Of a DNA stretch of 11,791 bases, positions 1 to 6,230 are shown one piece after another. Every line of letters starts with the position of its first letter. The stretch's first letter is position 1. The notes beneath the pieces are model-generated. The model was not told where the DNA came from, did not search any database, and was given only the letters and a program-made list of their open reading frames with translations. Origin of the DNA: Streptosporangiaceae bacterium (GTDB lineage: Bacteria; Actinomycetota; Actinomycetes; Streptosporangiales; Streptosporangiaceae); the NCBI GenBank assembly GCA_030040475.1, contig JASHTQ010000308.1:1-11791 (forward strand). The letters are read 5' to 3'. The position numbers were made by a program, and so were the translations under genes.

Positions 1-1333
1 TGTTGAGGGCTCCCGGCCACAGCAGCGTGACCGCGGTGACCACGACGAACAGCTCGGTGATGATCACCGCCGCCCAGGCGCCCGCGGCCCCGCCGGGCAC
101 CCGGTACGGACGAAGCGCGTTCGGGTACTTGCGGCGCAGGACGACCAGGGCCGGGAAGATGAAGATGTAGTCGACCGCGGTGGACGAGATCGTCAGCGCC
201 AGCATGATCGAGAAGAAGCTGGCCAGGCTGCCGCTGGTCGCGACGAACACGATCACGCACATCGCCGAGGCGACCACACCGGAGCTGAGGTTGACCGCGA
301 TCGGCGTGCCAAAGCTGGTGAACCGGCCCATCCAGGCCGGCGCCGCGCCGTCGAGGGCCGCGATGGCCTGGGTGCGGTCCGCGCCCTCGAGCCACACCGC
401 GCCGCTGCTGATCAGCGTGATGATCACCAGCGCCGCGAAGGCGTAGTCGAGCGGGTGGGAGTGGAACGTGGCGGAAACGTCGGAGAACGCGTCGGCGAAA
501 CCGCCCACGCTGGACAGCTGGGACTTCGGGATCACCAGCACGATGCCGCCGATGACGAGAGCGTAGAGCACGGCGGCGATCACGCCTGACCTGACGATCA
601 TGGCCGGGACGTCGCGCCTGGGGTTGCGCATTTCCTCGGCGGCGCCGGTGGACAGCTCGAAGCCGACCCACATGAACACGAGGATGCCGATCACGGTCAG
701 GAAGCCCGTGGTCGTGGGCTTGAAGTCGCCCGCCACCGATGTCCCGTGCGGCCTGCCGTGCTGGGCTATGAACGCGATGAACAGCGCTGTGAACAGGCCG
801 ACGACGGCGATCTTGACGAACGTGCCGATGTTCGGGCCCCACTTGCCGATCCGGAACGCGATGATCGCGAGCCCGGTGGTGATCCAGATGAACGCCAGGC
901 CGATCACGATCTCCCACGTCGTGCTCAGCGGCTTGGTCAGCACGAAGCTGTTCAGCGTCGCGATCGTCGCCGCGGTCAGCGTGCCGCCCACCCACAGCGG
1001 GTTCGACAGCCAGTACAAGATCGCGGTCACCGCGCCGACCGCGCGCCCGAACGACATCCGGGCCCACTCGTAAGGCCCGCCCTCGACCGGGAACGCCGCG
1101 CCGAGCTCGGCGACCAGCATCCCGTACGGAATCAGGAAGACCACCAGCGAGATGGCCAGCCAGGTGATCGCCTGCGCGCCGCCCTGGGCGGCGGCCGCGA
1201 TGCTGTCCAGGCCGACGATCGCGCACGCGGTGAACAACACCAGGTCGAGCCGGCCGAGCACCTTGCGCAGCTTGGCCTTCTCCTTGACGGCGAGCGTGCC
1301 CTGCGCCGTCCCGGTCGCGTCGACAGCCGCCAT
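1..1333 (-). CDS. APC-family amino acid permease, 3' end outside window
   Basis: Reading the minus strand from an ATG at 1333 gives 444 uninterrupted residues to the window edge, so the C-terminus is missing. The protein is a polytopic membrane transporter that probably imports an amino acid or related amine by proton symport or exchange. After a charged cytoplasmic N-terminus of about 28 residues, hydrophobic helices run to the edge. Family signatures are FPVEGGPYEW at residues 81-90, which matches the FPxxGGxYxW motif between TM2 and TM3, and FELSTGAAEEMRNPRRDVP at 225-243, the conserved region from TM6 into the following loop. Complete APC permeases usually have 450-550 residues, so little may be lost. 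The start is supported by GGGAGG five bases before the ATG. The gene lies 116 bp downstream of the kinase on the same strand; co-transcription is possible but not shown. The substrate cannot be assigned. Confidence 0.9.
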   Translation of the reverse strand, partial: MAAVDATGTAQGTLAVKEKAKLRKVLGRLDLVLFTACAIVGLDSIAAAAQGGAQAITWLAISLVVFLIPYGMLVAELGAAFPVEGGPYEWARMSFGRAVGAVTAILYWLSNPLWVGGTLTAATIATLNSFVLTKPLSTTWEIVIGLAFIWITTGLAIIAFRIGKWGPNIGTFVKIAVVGLFTALFIAFIAQHGRPHGTSVAGDFKPTTTGFLTVIGILVFMWVGFELSTGAAEEMRNPRRDVPAMIVRSGVIAAVLYALVIGGIVLVIPKSQLSSVGGFADAFSDVSATFHSHPLDYAFAALVIITLISSGAVWLEGADRTQAIAALDGAAPAWMGRFTSFGTPIAVNLSSGVVASAMCVIVFVATSGSLASFFSIMLALTISSTAVDYIFIFPALVVLRRKYPNALRPYRVPGGAAGAWAAVIITELFVVVTAVTLLWPGALN

Positions 1334-1449
1334 CTGAGCCTCCCGGGGTACAGCCCGCGCTTGGAGGAACAGTAAGGCCGCGAAGGCAAGGCCGACTAGG
1401 CCCAATCACCGCACGGGTTCGCCGTCGCGTGGGGCCGGCCCGCGGACGG

Positions 1450-3261
1450 TCAGTCGAACGGGTAGATGTAGGCGGACGTGCCGGCACTTCCCCACGTGAC
1501 TGCCACGGCGCTGCCAGGCCAGGGCACGTTGTGGAAGGTCGCGTAGGCGACGATCGAGTCACCCGGCGGCACGCTCGCCGTCCAGTCCGGGTCTTGCGTG
1601 CACGTCGTGCTGTAGGCCGAGACGCTGCCGTCGTCGCCGGCACCTCCGGACATGTGCTCCTGGAGGAGCGAGAGGTTCTGTTCGGCAGCTCCCTGGCACG
1701 TCAGGTTGAGGGTGGACGACCCGGTGTTCTCATATGTCACGCCCATGGTCCAGTACAGCGGCTCGCCTGAGGAGTAGTTCTGTACCACCGTCGAGGACCA
1801 CACCAGCTCGAAGCCACCGTAGTCACTGCTGATCAGCGCGTTGGGATCGGGGTATGTGCCGGCCTTGGTGCAGCCGGTGCCGTCCGGCTGGCACACGCTG
1901 GCGGGAGGGCCTGACGCCGTGGTCGGGGATGGGGAGGGTGACGGGGACGCCGAGGTCGGGGAGGGTGACGGAGATGGGGAGGCCGGCGAGGGCGATGGAG
2001 ACGGTGGGACAGAGGTCGGTGACGGAGCGAGGGATGCCGAGGTCGGGGACGGAGACTGGGAGGCTGGCGACTGGGAGGCTGGCGACTGGGAGGCTCGGGC
2101 CGGGGATGGCGACGGGGGCAGCGCGGTCGGGGACGGGGAAGGCGGCGAGAAAGTGAACGGCACGGACGAGGCCGGTGTCGGCTGCAGCGATACAGGCCGC
2201 GACTGCGCCGCGATCGGATGGGTGGCGGCGCTGGGCGTGAACGTGCCGGTTGCGGCGAGGGCGGTGCCCGCCGCTACGACCGCGATCGCGGCGCCGCCCG
2301 CGATGGCTGACTGGACGGGGCTGAAGTGCCGGAGCCTGAACAGGCGGCGGACCCAGATCCGGTGTACCGCGGTGCCTTGTACCGCAGGCGGGGCGCCGTG
2401 CGGCCACAGCGCCGCCAGCAGGAGGGCTGCCTCGCCCAGGTGCGACCGGCCGCGCCGTTCCCAGTCCCGGCCGTAGGCGCCGGCCGCGGCGGCGTGCAGC
2501 GCGGTGACGAAGCTGGTTCCGTCGACCGGACGGCGATTGGGTTCCTTGGCCATCCCGATGGCCACCAGCGGCCGGAGCGGCCCGGGCACCGGATCCAGCG
2601 GCACCGGCTGGGCCTGGTGCTGGTACAGCAGTGCGTCGGCGGTCGTGCCGCTGAACGGCGGTCGGCCTGCCAGGCACTCGTAGAAGGTGGCCGTGGCCGC
2701 GTAGACGTCGCTGGCCGGGCTGGCCGGGGCACCGGCGAACTGCTCGGGCGGCGCATAGGCCAGGGTGCCCGCCGGGAGCGGGCTGTCGCCCGAGCGTGCC
2801 GCGATGCCGAAGTCGGTCAGCTTGCTTGCCCCGTTCCCGGCGACGAGGACGTTCTCCGGCTTGTAGTCCTGGTGCACGACGCCGCGCCGGTGCGCGGCGG
2901 CCAGGCCAAGCAGCGAGCCCCGCAGCACGACCAGTGCGGCCTCCGGGCTGGTCCTGCCCTGCCGGGACAAGATCTCCCGCAGGCTGACGCCGTCGACGAG
3001 TTCCATGACGATGGCCGCGCCATAGGGCGACTCGACGTACTCATACAGCCGGACCACGTTGGCATCGTCCAGGGATGCCAAAACCTCCGCCTCGCGGCGG
3101 AACATCCGCGCGAATTCCGGATCGGCCAGCAGTTCCGGGCGCAAGTATTTGACCGCCACCAGGGTGCCCGACACGTTATGCCTGGCCAGCACCACCTTGC
3201 CAAACCCGCCCGAGCCGAGCACCTTCAGCTCGGTGTACCCGGGAACGTTCCACTCCGCCAT
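1450..3261 (-). CDS. Membrane Ser/Thr protein kinase with extracellular C-terminal domain
   Basis: The 603-residue protein is a Hanks-type eukaryotic-like kinase that phosphorylates Ser/Thr on cytoplasmic targets, probably in response to an external signal. Visible motifs are the glycine loop GSGGFGKV (16-23), Lys38 in VAVKYL, helix-C Glu57, the catalytic loop HQDYKPEN (130-137, Asp132, Lys134, Asn137), DFG (150-152), a short activation segment with Thr166, and PPE (171-173) in the APE position. HRD is HQD, so this is a non-RD kinase. A single TM helix lies at about 319-338. A Pro/Ser/Thr-rich stalk (about 343-456) leads to an outer domain of about 147 residues with four cysteines (457, 464, 522, 554), which could form two disulfides. 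The domain is not PASTA and I do not recognise it. The ATG at 3261 has AGAGGGGGCGG upstream. The neighbours do not reveal the ligand or target. Confidence 0.92.
   Translation of the reverse strand: MAEWNVPGYTELKVLGSGGFGKVVLARHNVSGTLVAVKYLRPELLADPEFARMFRREAEVLASLDDANVVRLYEYVESPYGAAIVMELVDGVSLREILSRQGRTSPEAALVVLRGSLLGLAAAHRRGVVHQDYKPENVLVAGNGASKLTDFGIAARSGDSPLPAGTLAYAPPEQFAGAPASPASDVYAATATFYECLAGRPPFSGTTADALLYQHQAQPVPLDPVPGPLRPLVAIGMAKEPNRRPVDGTSFVTALHAAAAGAYGRDWERRGRSHLGEAALLLAALWPHGAPPAVQGTAVHRIWVRRLFRLRHFSPVQSAIAGGAAIAVVAAGTALAATGTFTPSAATHPIAAQSRPVSLQPTPASSVPFTFSPPSPSPTALPPSPSPARASQSPASQSPASQSPSPTSASLAPSPTSVPPSPSPSPASPSPSPSPTSASPSPSPSPTTASGPPASVCQPDGTGCTKAGTYPDPNALISSDYGGFELVWSSTVVQNYSSGEPLYWTMGVTYENTGSSTLNLTCQGAAEQNLSLLQEHMSGGAGDDGSVSAYSTTCTQDPDWTASVPPGDSIVAYATFHNVPWPGSAVAVTWGSAGTSAYIYPFD
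2054..2096 (+). repeat. 15-bp tandem repeat inside the kinase stalk
   Basis: The unit GACTGGGAGGCTGGC occurs at 2054-2068 and 2069-2083, with a third copy from 2084 that diverges near its end. On the minus strand it encodes repeated Ala-Ser-Gln-Ser-Pro. It sits in a longer Pro/Ser-rich low-complexity stretch (about 1910-2160) that codes for the extracellular stalk. In-frame copy-number change would alter stalk length without breaking the protein. Confidence 0.85.
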
Positions 3262-3440
3262 CGATATCCGCCCCCTCTGCGAACTTCAGCCAGGCTCAAT
3301 GGGCGGTGCTTAAGTAACGCGCGGTTGCAGAGATTACGAATGGCGGCACTACAGGCTTGGACATGAATACCGTCCCCCCGGCCGTGCTGGCGGCCAATAC
3401 CTGAGTGTTACACGCGGCCATCCGCGGGTCAACCACGGGT
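3262..3440. other. Upstream region of the kinase gene
   Basis: No convincing reading frame was seen on either strand. The stretch holds the kinase leader and a promoter candidate (3405-3432). The base composition is visibly less GC-rich than in the adjoining genes. Confidence 0.5.
3405..3432 (-). promoter_or_regulatory. Candidate promoter for the kinase gene
   Basis: On the minus strand TTGACC (3432-3427) is followed after 16 bp by TAACAC (3410-3405). The -35 matches the sigma-70 consensus at five of six bases, but the -10 is weak. It would start transcription near 3398 and give a leader of about 137 nt before the kinase ATG at 3261. This is inference from spacing and hexamers only. Confidence 0.3.
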
Positions 3441-3602
3441 TTAGTCACTCGTATAGATAGTCACTTCCGCATCTGGCGCATCGAGTCGTACGGCGTGGAT
3501 GCCGCTTTCACGTAGTCCTATAAGCATGGTTGCGACATTCACGCCTTTCGGCTTGGGTCTGGTGGGGCTGGCCGGACGGGTGAGACTCGATGGGTCGACC
3601 AT
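3441..3602 (-). CDS. Possible 53-residue hypothetical protein
   Basis: An ATG at 3602 opens a 53-codon frame ending at TAA (3443-3441). The N-terminal third is Pro/Ser/Thr/Lys-rich and contains RPASPTRPKPKG. The rest could form a small alpha/beta fold and ends in RLDAPDAEVTIYTSD. I do not recognise a family. It is on the same strand as the kinase, between the hairpin downstream of the DUF397 gene and the kinase promoter candidate, so it would need its own promoter. Weaknesses are the poor Shine-Dalgarno (GGGAA abuts the ATG) and third-position GC of roughly 57 percent, clearly lower than the neighbours. The frame stays open upstream to about 3690 without another start codon. It could be a real small gene, a horizontally acquired fragment, or chance. 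Confidence 0.3.
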   Translation of the reverse strand: MVDPSSLTRPASPTRPKPKGVNVATMLIGLRESGIHAVRLDAPDAEVTIYTSD

Positions 3603-3701
3603 TTCCCGTTCGGCCGCTACTGCCCATGGGAATTCGAGGCCGTCGGTAGAGATTGGGCTTGGGCGCGCGCAAGAAGAGCCCCAAAAGAGAGCACTGCGTG
3701 A

Positions 3702-3732
3702 CCGGCGGGACGGGATTTTACCGTCCCGCCGG
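3702..3732 (-). terminator. Hairpin terminator after the XRE-DUF397 pair
   Basis: A perfect 12-bp stem, CCGGCGGGACGG (3702-3713) with its complement at 3721-3732, encloses the 7-nt loop GATTTTA. It begins about 20 bp beyond the TGA of the DUF397 gene. There is no U-tract directly after the stem on the minus strand, which is common for terminators in high-GC actinobacteria. It could also act for transcripts from the other strand. Confidence 0.75.
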
Positions 3733-3752
3733 CCACAAGGCGGTCTTAGCCG

Positions 3753-3965
3753 TCATCTGGGCAGGTCGTCGAGATCGCCCTTCTTGATCCCCGCGACGAA
3801 CCGGCGCCACTCGCCGGGAGCGAAACTGAGCGCTGGGCCGCAGGGCTGCCGGGTGCTTCCCAGCAGGATGCCGTGCTCGGTGGCGGCTACCTGCACACAT
3901 GCACCGCCGTTGCAGCCGAGGGCGGTGCGCCAGGTGAGACCTGTGTGGCCGCATGCATTATCCAT
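3753..3965 (-). CDS. DUF397 domain protein
   Basis: This 70-residue protein is essentially one DUF397 domain. Family hallmarks are Trp12-Arg13 near the start, the Gly/Asn-rich stretch GCNGGACVQVA (17-27), a central strand ending in Gly36-Ser37, and the C-terminal LSFAPGEWRRFVAGIKKGDLD (46-66 region), which matches the typical LxFxPxEWxxFxxGxxxGxFD pattern. DUF397 genes nearly always lie beside an XRE/DUF5753 regulator, as here, 57 bp downstream. In Streptomyces such pairs (for example BldB-type small proteins with their HTH partners) influence development and antibiotic production, with the small protein thought to modulate the regulator. That role is inferred here. The ATG at 3965 is supported by GGAG six bases upstream. 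A separate extended -10 promoter may lie in the gap. Confidence 0.93.
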   Translation of the reverse strand: MDNACGHTGLTWRTALGCNGGACVQVAATEHGILLGSTRQPCGPALSFAPGEWRRFVAGIKKGDLDDLPR

Positions 3966-3987
3966 GACGTCTCCAGATGCGTAATGG

Positions 3988-3996
3988 GTTATATCA
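3988..3996 (-). promoter_or_regulatory. Extended -10 element ahead of the DUF397 gene
   Basis: On the minus strand TGATATAAC reads as TGn plus TATAAC (hexamer at 3993-3988), a good extended -10. It lies in the 57-bp gap between the XRE stop codon and the DUF397 start, and would start transcription near 3981, about 16 nt before the ATG. No clear -35 was seen. If used, the DUF397 protein could be made independently of its regulator. Confidence 0.35.
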
Positions 3997-4022
3997 GGTG
4001 CGGTGACAACTCAGCCAGTGCG

Positions 4023-4862
4023 TTAGAGTTTGTCGCGGATTTCTTCGATCTTCTTCGCTGAGTCCCGCGGGTTAAGCGCTTCGTCACGCAGGTAATCGAG
4101 CGCCTCGCGATACCGGTCAAGCTCGTCCGGCCGCTCCAGGTAGAGATGGCTGACCAGGCCTTCGACGAATACCAGGCCGGGCAGCATGGTGCCGGCGAAT
4201 TCCAGGTAGTCGAAGTTGCTGTCGATGGCCCCGTAGGCGCCCACCTCGTACGGGATCACCTGAACCGCGGCCCTGTCCCGCATGAACGAGAGTATTTTCT
4301 CCAGCTGGGCCCTCATGACCGCCGACCCGCCGACCAGGCGATGCAGCACGGCCTCATCAAGCAGCGCGCGGTACTTAGGCGGCTTGGCCTGGTAGAGCAA
4401 TTTCTGCCGTATCATCCGGGCTTCCACGCGCTGGGCGAGGATGTTCGCCTCGATCCTCGGCGCGATGCCCCTGATGATCTCCCTGGCATAATCCTCGGTC
4501 TGGAGCAGGGCAGGGACGAAATACATGCCGAAGCAGGTAATGGCGGTGGCCGCCTGCTCCATGCCGATAAACGGCGTGATCTGCAGGTCGTCGTACTTGG
4601 TCCACCAGCCCGGCTGGCGGGCTTCCCTTGCGAGTTCCATGAGCTCGGCCGATGTCTGCTCATCGACCCCGTAGAGCTGGCAAAGGTCCCGGACATCGCG
4701 CAGCGTCGCCCGGCGCGCTCCGGTCTCCGCACGGCTGATCTTGGTCGGCGAACAGAGGAGTTCCCTGGCGACGTCCTCGACCGTGCGGCCCTTCGAGGTC
4801 CGGAACTCGCGCAGCCGCATGCCGAGTTCGCGCTGGCGAATGGTCGGACTCAAATCCGCCAT
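4023..4862 (-). CDS. XRE-family HTH regulator with DUF5753 domain (Scr1 type)
   Basis: The 279-residue protein is a cytoplasmic DNA-binding regulator. Residues about 13-67 form a helix-turn-helix domain (LGMRLREFRTSKGRTVEDVA, then the recognition region CSPTKISRAETGARR). Residues about 90-270 match DUF5753, with PGWW near 90, LLQTEDYAREII in the middle, a DEAVLHRLVGG segment, and VIPYEVGAYGAIDSNFDYLEF. This architecture is typical of the large Scr1-like family of Streptomyces and relatives, which act with DUF397 partners; the partner gene follows directly. The ATG at 4862 has AGAGGGGGCGG immediately upstream. A well-spaced promoter (5007-5035) overlaps inverted repeats, which suggests autoregulation. 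What signal DUF5753 senses is not known to me. Confidence 0.93.
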   Translation of the reverse strand: MADLSPTIRQRELGMRLREFRTSKGRTVEDVARELLCSPTKISRAETGARRATLRDVRDLCQLYGVDEQTSAELMELAREARQPGWWTKYDDLQITPFIGMEQAATAITCFGMYFVPALLQTEDYAREIIRGIAPRIEANILAQRVEARMIRQKLLYQAKPPKYRALLDEAVLHRLVGGSAVMRAQLEKILSFMRDRAAVQVIPYEVGAYGAIDSNFDYLEFAGTMLPGLVFVEGLVSHLYLERPDELDRYREALDYLRDEALNPRDSAKKIEEIRDKL

Positions 4863-4944
4863 GCCGCCCCCTCTGCTGGCTATCCGGATGAAGGTCCGCT
4901 CGGGCCTAGGGCGCCGACGGCGTGTGCCCCGTTCCCGCGGTTGC

Positions 4945-4995
4945 GACCATTGGCATGTGACAGGGCGGTCGGGTGTTCCTGACCACTGGCATGTG
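4945..4995 (+). repeat. 15-bp direct repeat GACCAYTGGCATGTG
   Basis: GACCATTGGCATGTG at 4945-4959 recurs with one change as GACCACTGGCATGTG at 4981-4995, 36 bp start to start. The second copy overlaps the larger inverted repeat at the XRE transcription start. The copies lie in the predicted 5' leader of the XRE transcript and may be extra binding sites for a regulator. Confidence 0.7.
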
Positions 4996-5009
4996 CCGTA
5001 GTGGTCAGG
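4978..5009. promoter_or_regulatory. Perfect 10-bp inverted repeat over the XRE promoter
   Basis: CCTGACCACT (4978-4987) and AGTGGTCAGG (5000-5009) are perfect inverted repeats separated by 12 bp. Arm-to-arm centre spacing is 22 bp, about two helical turns, which suits a dimeric repressor. The right arm covers part of the -10 hexamer (5012-5007), and the spacer covers the predicted transcription start near 5000. A stem-loop at the extreme 5' end of the mRNA is an alternative reading. Confidence 0.55.
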
Positions 5010-5035
5010 TTAGAGCCTCTGACCACGGGAGTCAA
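5007..5035 (-). promoter_or_regulatory. Sigma-70-like promoter of the XRE gene
   Basis: On the minus strand TTGACT (5035-5030, five of six matches) and TAACCT (5012-5007, keeping the key T, A and final T) are separated by exactly 17 bp. Transcription would start near 5000, leaving a leader of about 138 nt before the ATG at 4862. TGAC-N7-GTCA overlaps the -35 and a 10-bp inverted repeat overlaps the -10. Confidence 0.5.
5020..5034. promoter_or_regulatory. TGAC-N7-GTCA palindrome over the -35 box
   Basis: TGACCACGGGAGTCA has TGAC/GTCA arms around a 7-bp core. It overlaps the -35 hexamer of the XRE promoter. The same arm spacing recurs at 5089-5105, so this may be an operator for the XRE protein. 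No binding evidence exists in the sequence itself. Confidence 0.45.
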
Positions 5036-5088
5036 CCTATCGCGGCGCGTGCTGCGCCTGATGATGACGCCATGAACTGGGGCTGAGC

Positions 5089-5105
5089 TTGACCACGACC
5101 GTCAA
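5089..5105. promoter_or_regulatory. TTGAC-N7-GTCAA palindrome
   Basis: TTGACCACGACCGTCAA has perfect 5-bp arms and the same 7-bp core length as the site at 5020-5034, 69-70 bp away. It also shares TGACCAC with the inverted repeat at 4978-5009. It is probably an upstream operator copy. Confidence 0.45.
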
Positions 5106-5179
5106 CTTGAGGACATCAAGCGGTTGCCATGTCAGTGCTGGAATGTACCATTCTGAAGATGCCTAAGGATGGTGCCGAG

Positions 5180-5319
5180 GAGGACACGCTACGGCGGAGG
5201 CAACTGCGCCTGAGAACCTCGAGTCGGCGACAAAGCTCGTCGTGGTGGCCCGGTACGCGGAAATCGCCAGCCAGCAATCGCGCGAGGCCAGCGTGCCGAC
5301 TCCCCGGCTGGAGCGGTGA
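5180..5319 (+). pseudogene. Probable remnant of a small coding sequence
   Basis: A plus-strand frame ending at TGA 5317-5319 reads about 43 residues with actinobacterial codon bias, including ATAPENLESATKLVVV and ending in SVPTPRLER. It has no suitable start codon, since a TAA closes the frame at about 5164. A neighbouring frame carries ATG at 5159 (MPKDGAEEDT) and would join this one if a single G were restored near 5183. That would give a protein of about 52 residues, rich in Ala and Glu and of no family I recognise. A frameshifted or decayed small gene is the simplest reading; a chance open frame is the alternative. Confidence 0.3.
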
Positions 5320-5347
5320 GCGGCTGTGACCCCTGCGAGGGCAACGA

Positions 5348-6094
5348 TTACGATGCCGGCCTTCCGCTGCGGGCGGCGGTGTGGTGACCGTCCTGGATCT
5401 CCGTGCGGGTCGGGCGGGTCGAGGGGACCAGGCGGTCTAGCCATCGCTTGATCGGGGGCAGGTCCAGGAGGAGGGCGAGCGCGACTACGGTGGCGACGCC
5501 CTCGGCGGCACCGGCCAGGGTGTCGGTGAAGTAGTGGTAGCGCAGACCGATGACGCCGACGGCCACCAGGATCACGAGCAGGCAGGCGACGGCCGGGATA
5601 ACCCACTGCAGGGTCTTGGCCCTGGTCGGCCGTGGCGGGATCGCGAGCAGGATGGTCAGCGTCGCGGCTAGCGTCGACATGGTGGCGGTATGGCCGCTCG
5701 GGTAGCTGAGGAGGCCCTGGTAGGTGCGGTGGAACAGGTGCTTGAGCAGGCCGTCGTTGAGCGCCGCCACTACGGGGACGGCGACCGCGGCGAGCACGGC
5801 GCCGTTCGGCCGGCGGGCGAGCAGGCAGGCTATGACGATGACGACGCTTAGCGCGGCCGCCGGAATCGTTGACGCCATGGCTACCAGCCAGAGTGCCAAC
5901 TGCGTGTGACCGCCTGCCCAGGCGATCACCGGCGCGTCGACGGCCCGATCGAATCGGTCCGGCTGGGTCTGGCGGGCGACAAGCACGCCGAGTATGGCCA
6001 CGAAGAGGGCGCAGCAGGCAAGGAGCGCGGCGGCCCGGATACGGGCGGACGCGGCCAGCAGGGGCGGCCTTGCCGGGGTGCCGGGGCGGAGCAT
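5348..6094 (-). CDS. PAP2-superfamily membrane phosphatase
   Basis: This integral membrane protein has 248 residues from the ATG at 6094 and about six hydrophobic helices. It belongs to the phosphatidic acid phosphatase type 2 family, which removes phosphate from lipid phosphates such as phosphatidate or polyprenyl pyrophosphate at the outer face of the membrane. Active-site motifs are Lys118 and Arg123 (KHLFHR, motif 1, shorter than the classic KxxxxxxRP), PSGH at 132-135 (motif 2), and RYHYFTD at 185-191 (motif 3, nucleophile His187 and Asp191). The motif 3 arginine sits two residues from the histidine instead of six, a variant arrangement. The start is supported by AAGGTGA six bases before the ATG; a TTG one codon earlier is possible but less well placed. 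Two 14-bp palindromes 54-90 bp upstream suggest repressor control. It appears to be a single-gene unit. Confidence 0.88.
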   Translation of the reverse strand: MLRPGTPARPPLLAASARIRAAALLACCALFVAILGVLVARQTQPDRFDRAVDAPVIAWAGGHTQLALWLVAMASTIPAAALSVVIVIACLLARRPNGAVLAAVAVPVVAALNDGLLKHLFHRTYQGLLSYPSGHTATMSTLAATLTILLAIPPRPTRAKTLQWVIPAVACLLVILVAVGVIGLRYHYFTDTLAGAAEGVATVVALALLLDLPPIKRWLDRLVPSTRPTRTEIQDGHHTAARSGRPAS

Positions 6095-6109
6095 CAAGGA
6101 TCACCTTAT

Positions 6110-6119
6110 TGCACGTGCA
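6110..6119. promoter_or_regulatory. TGCACGTGCA palindrome in the PAP2 leader
   Basis: A perfect 10-bp palindrome lies about 16 bp before the PAP2 start codon, just upstream of its Shine-Dalgarno. It could be a regulator site or chance. Confidence 0.3.
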
Positions 6120-6147
6120 GACCGATCTTCAGGCGAAAACACCTAAG

Positions 6148-6184
6148 TCTACTTAAGTAGAGAACATTAATCTACCTAGGTAGA
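6148..6184. promoter_or_regulatory. Pair of 14-bp palindromic operators (TCTAC-N4-GTAGA)
   Basis: TCTACTTAAGTAGA (6148-6161) and TCTACCTAGGTAGA (6171-6184) are each perfect palindromes and share TCTACnTAnGTAGA-type arms. Their centres are 23 bp apart, and they sit in an AT-richer patch where the PAP2 promoter must be. Two near-identical perfect palindromes in one promoter strongly suggest tandem operators for a dimeric repressor. The family is not assignable from sequence; BlaI/CopY, MarR and TetR types are possible, and no such gene is in the window. Confidence 0.7.
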
Positions 6185-6230
6185 AAGATCGCCGATCCTG
6201 GGCGTAAGGCTGGTTGGCTGGCTGGCATAG

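Larger units (their letters stand above)
4863..5128. other. Regulatory region upstream of the XRE gene
   Basis: No credible gene was found here on either strand. The region holds the leader and promoter of the XRE gene and a cluster of TGACCAC-type elements between about 4945 and 5105. These are listed separately. Confidence 0.6.

Noticed and set aside
746..1375. 209-codon plus-strand frame opposite the permease
   Set aside because: It is highly charged low-complexity translation; the minus strand has an intact transporter frame with APC motifs.
2326..3366. 346-codon plus-strand open frame opposite the kinase
   Set aside because: The complementary strand encodes an intact kinase domain with every expected motif; this frame is its shadow.
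3442..3465. Direct repeat TAGTCACT, two copies 16 bp apart
   Set aside because: It is short, and it falls in or at the end of the possible small ORF; too weak alone to call an operator.
4146..4982. 278-codon plus-strand open frame opposite the XRE gene
   Set aside because: The minus strand carries the recognisable XRE/DUF5753 protein; this translation shows no domain.
5163..6104. 313-codon minus-strand frame overlapping the PAP2 gene
   Set aside because: It is Arg/Pro/His-rich and in another frame; the PAP2 frame has catalytic motifs and membrane helices.
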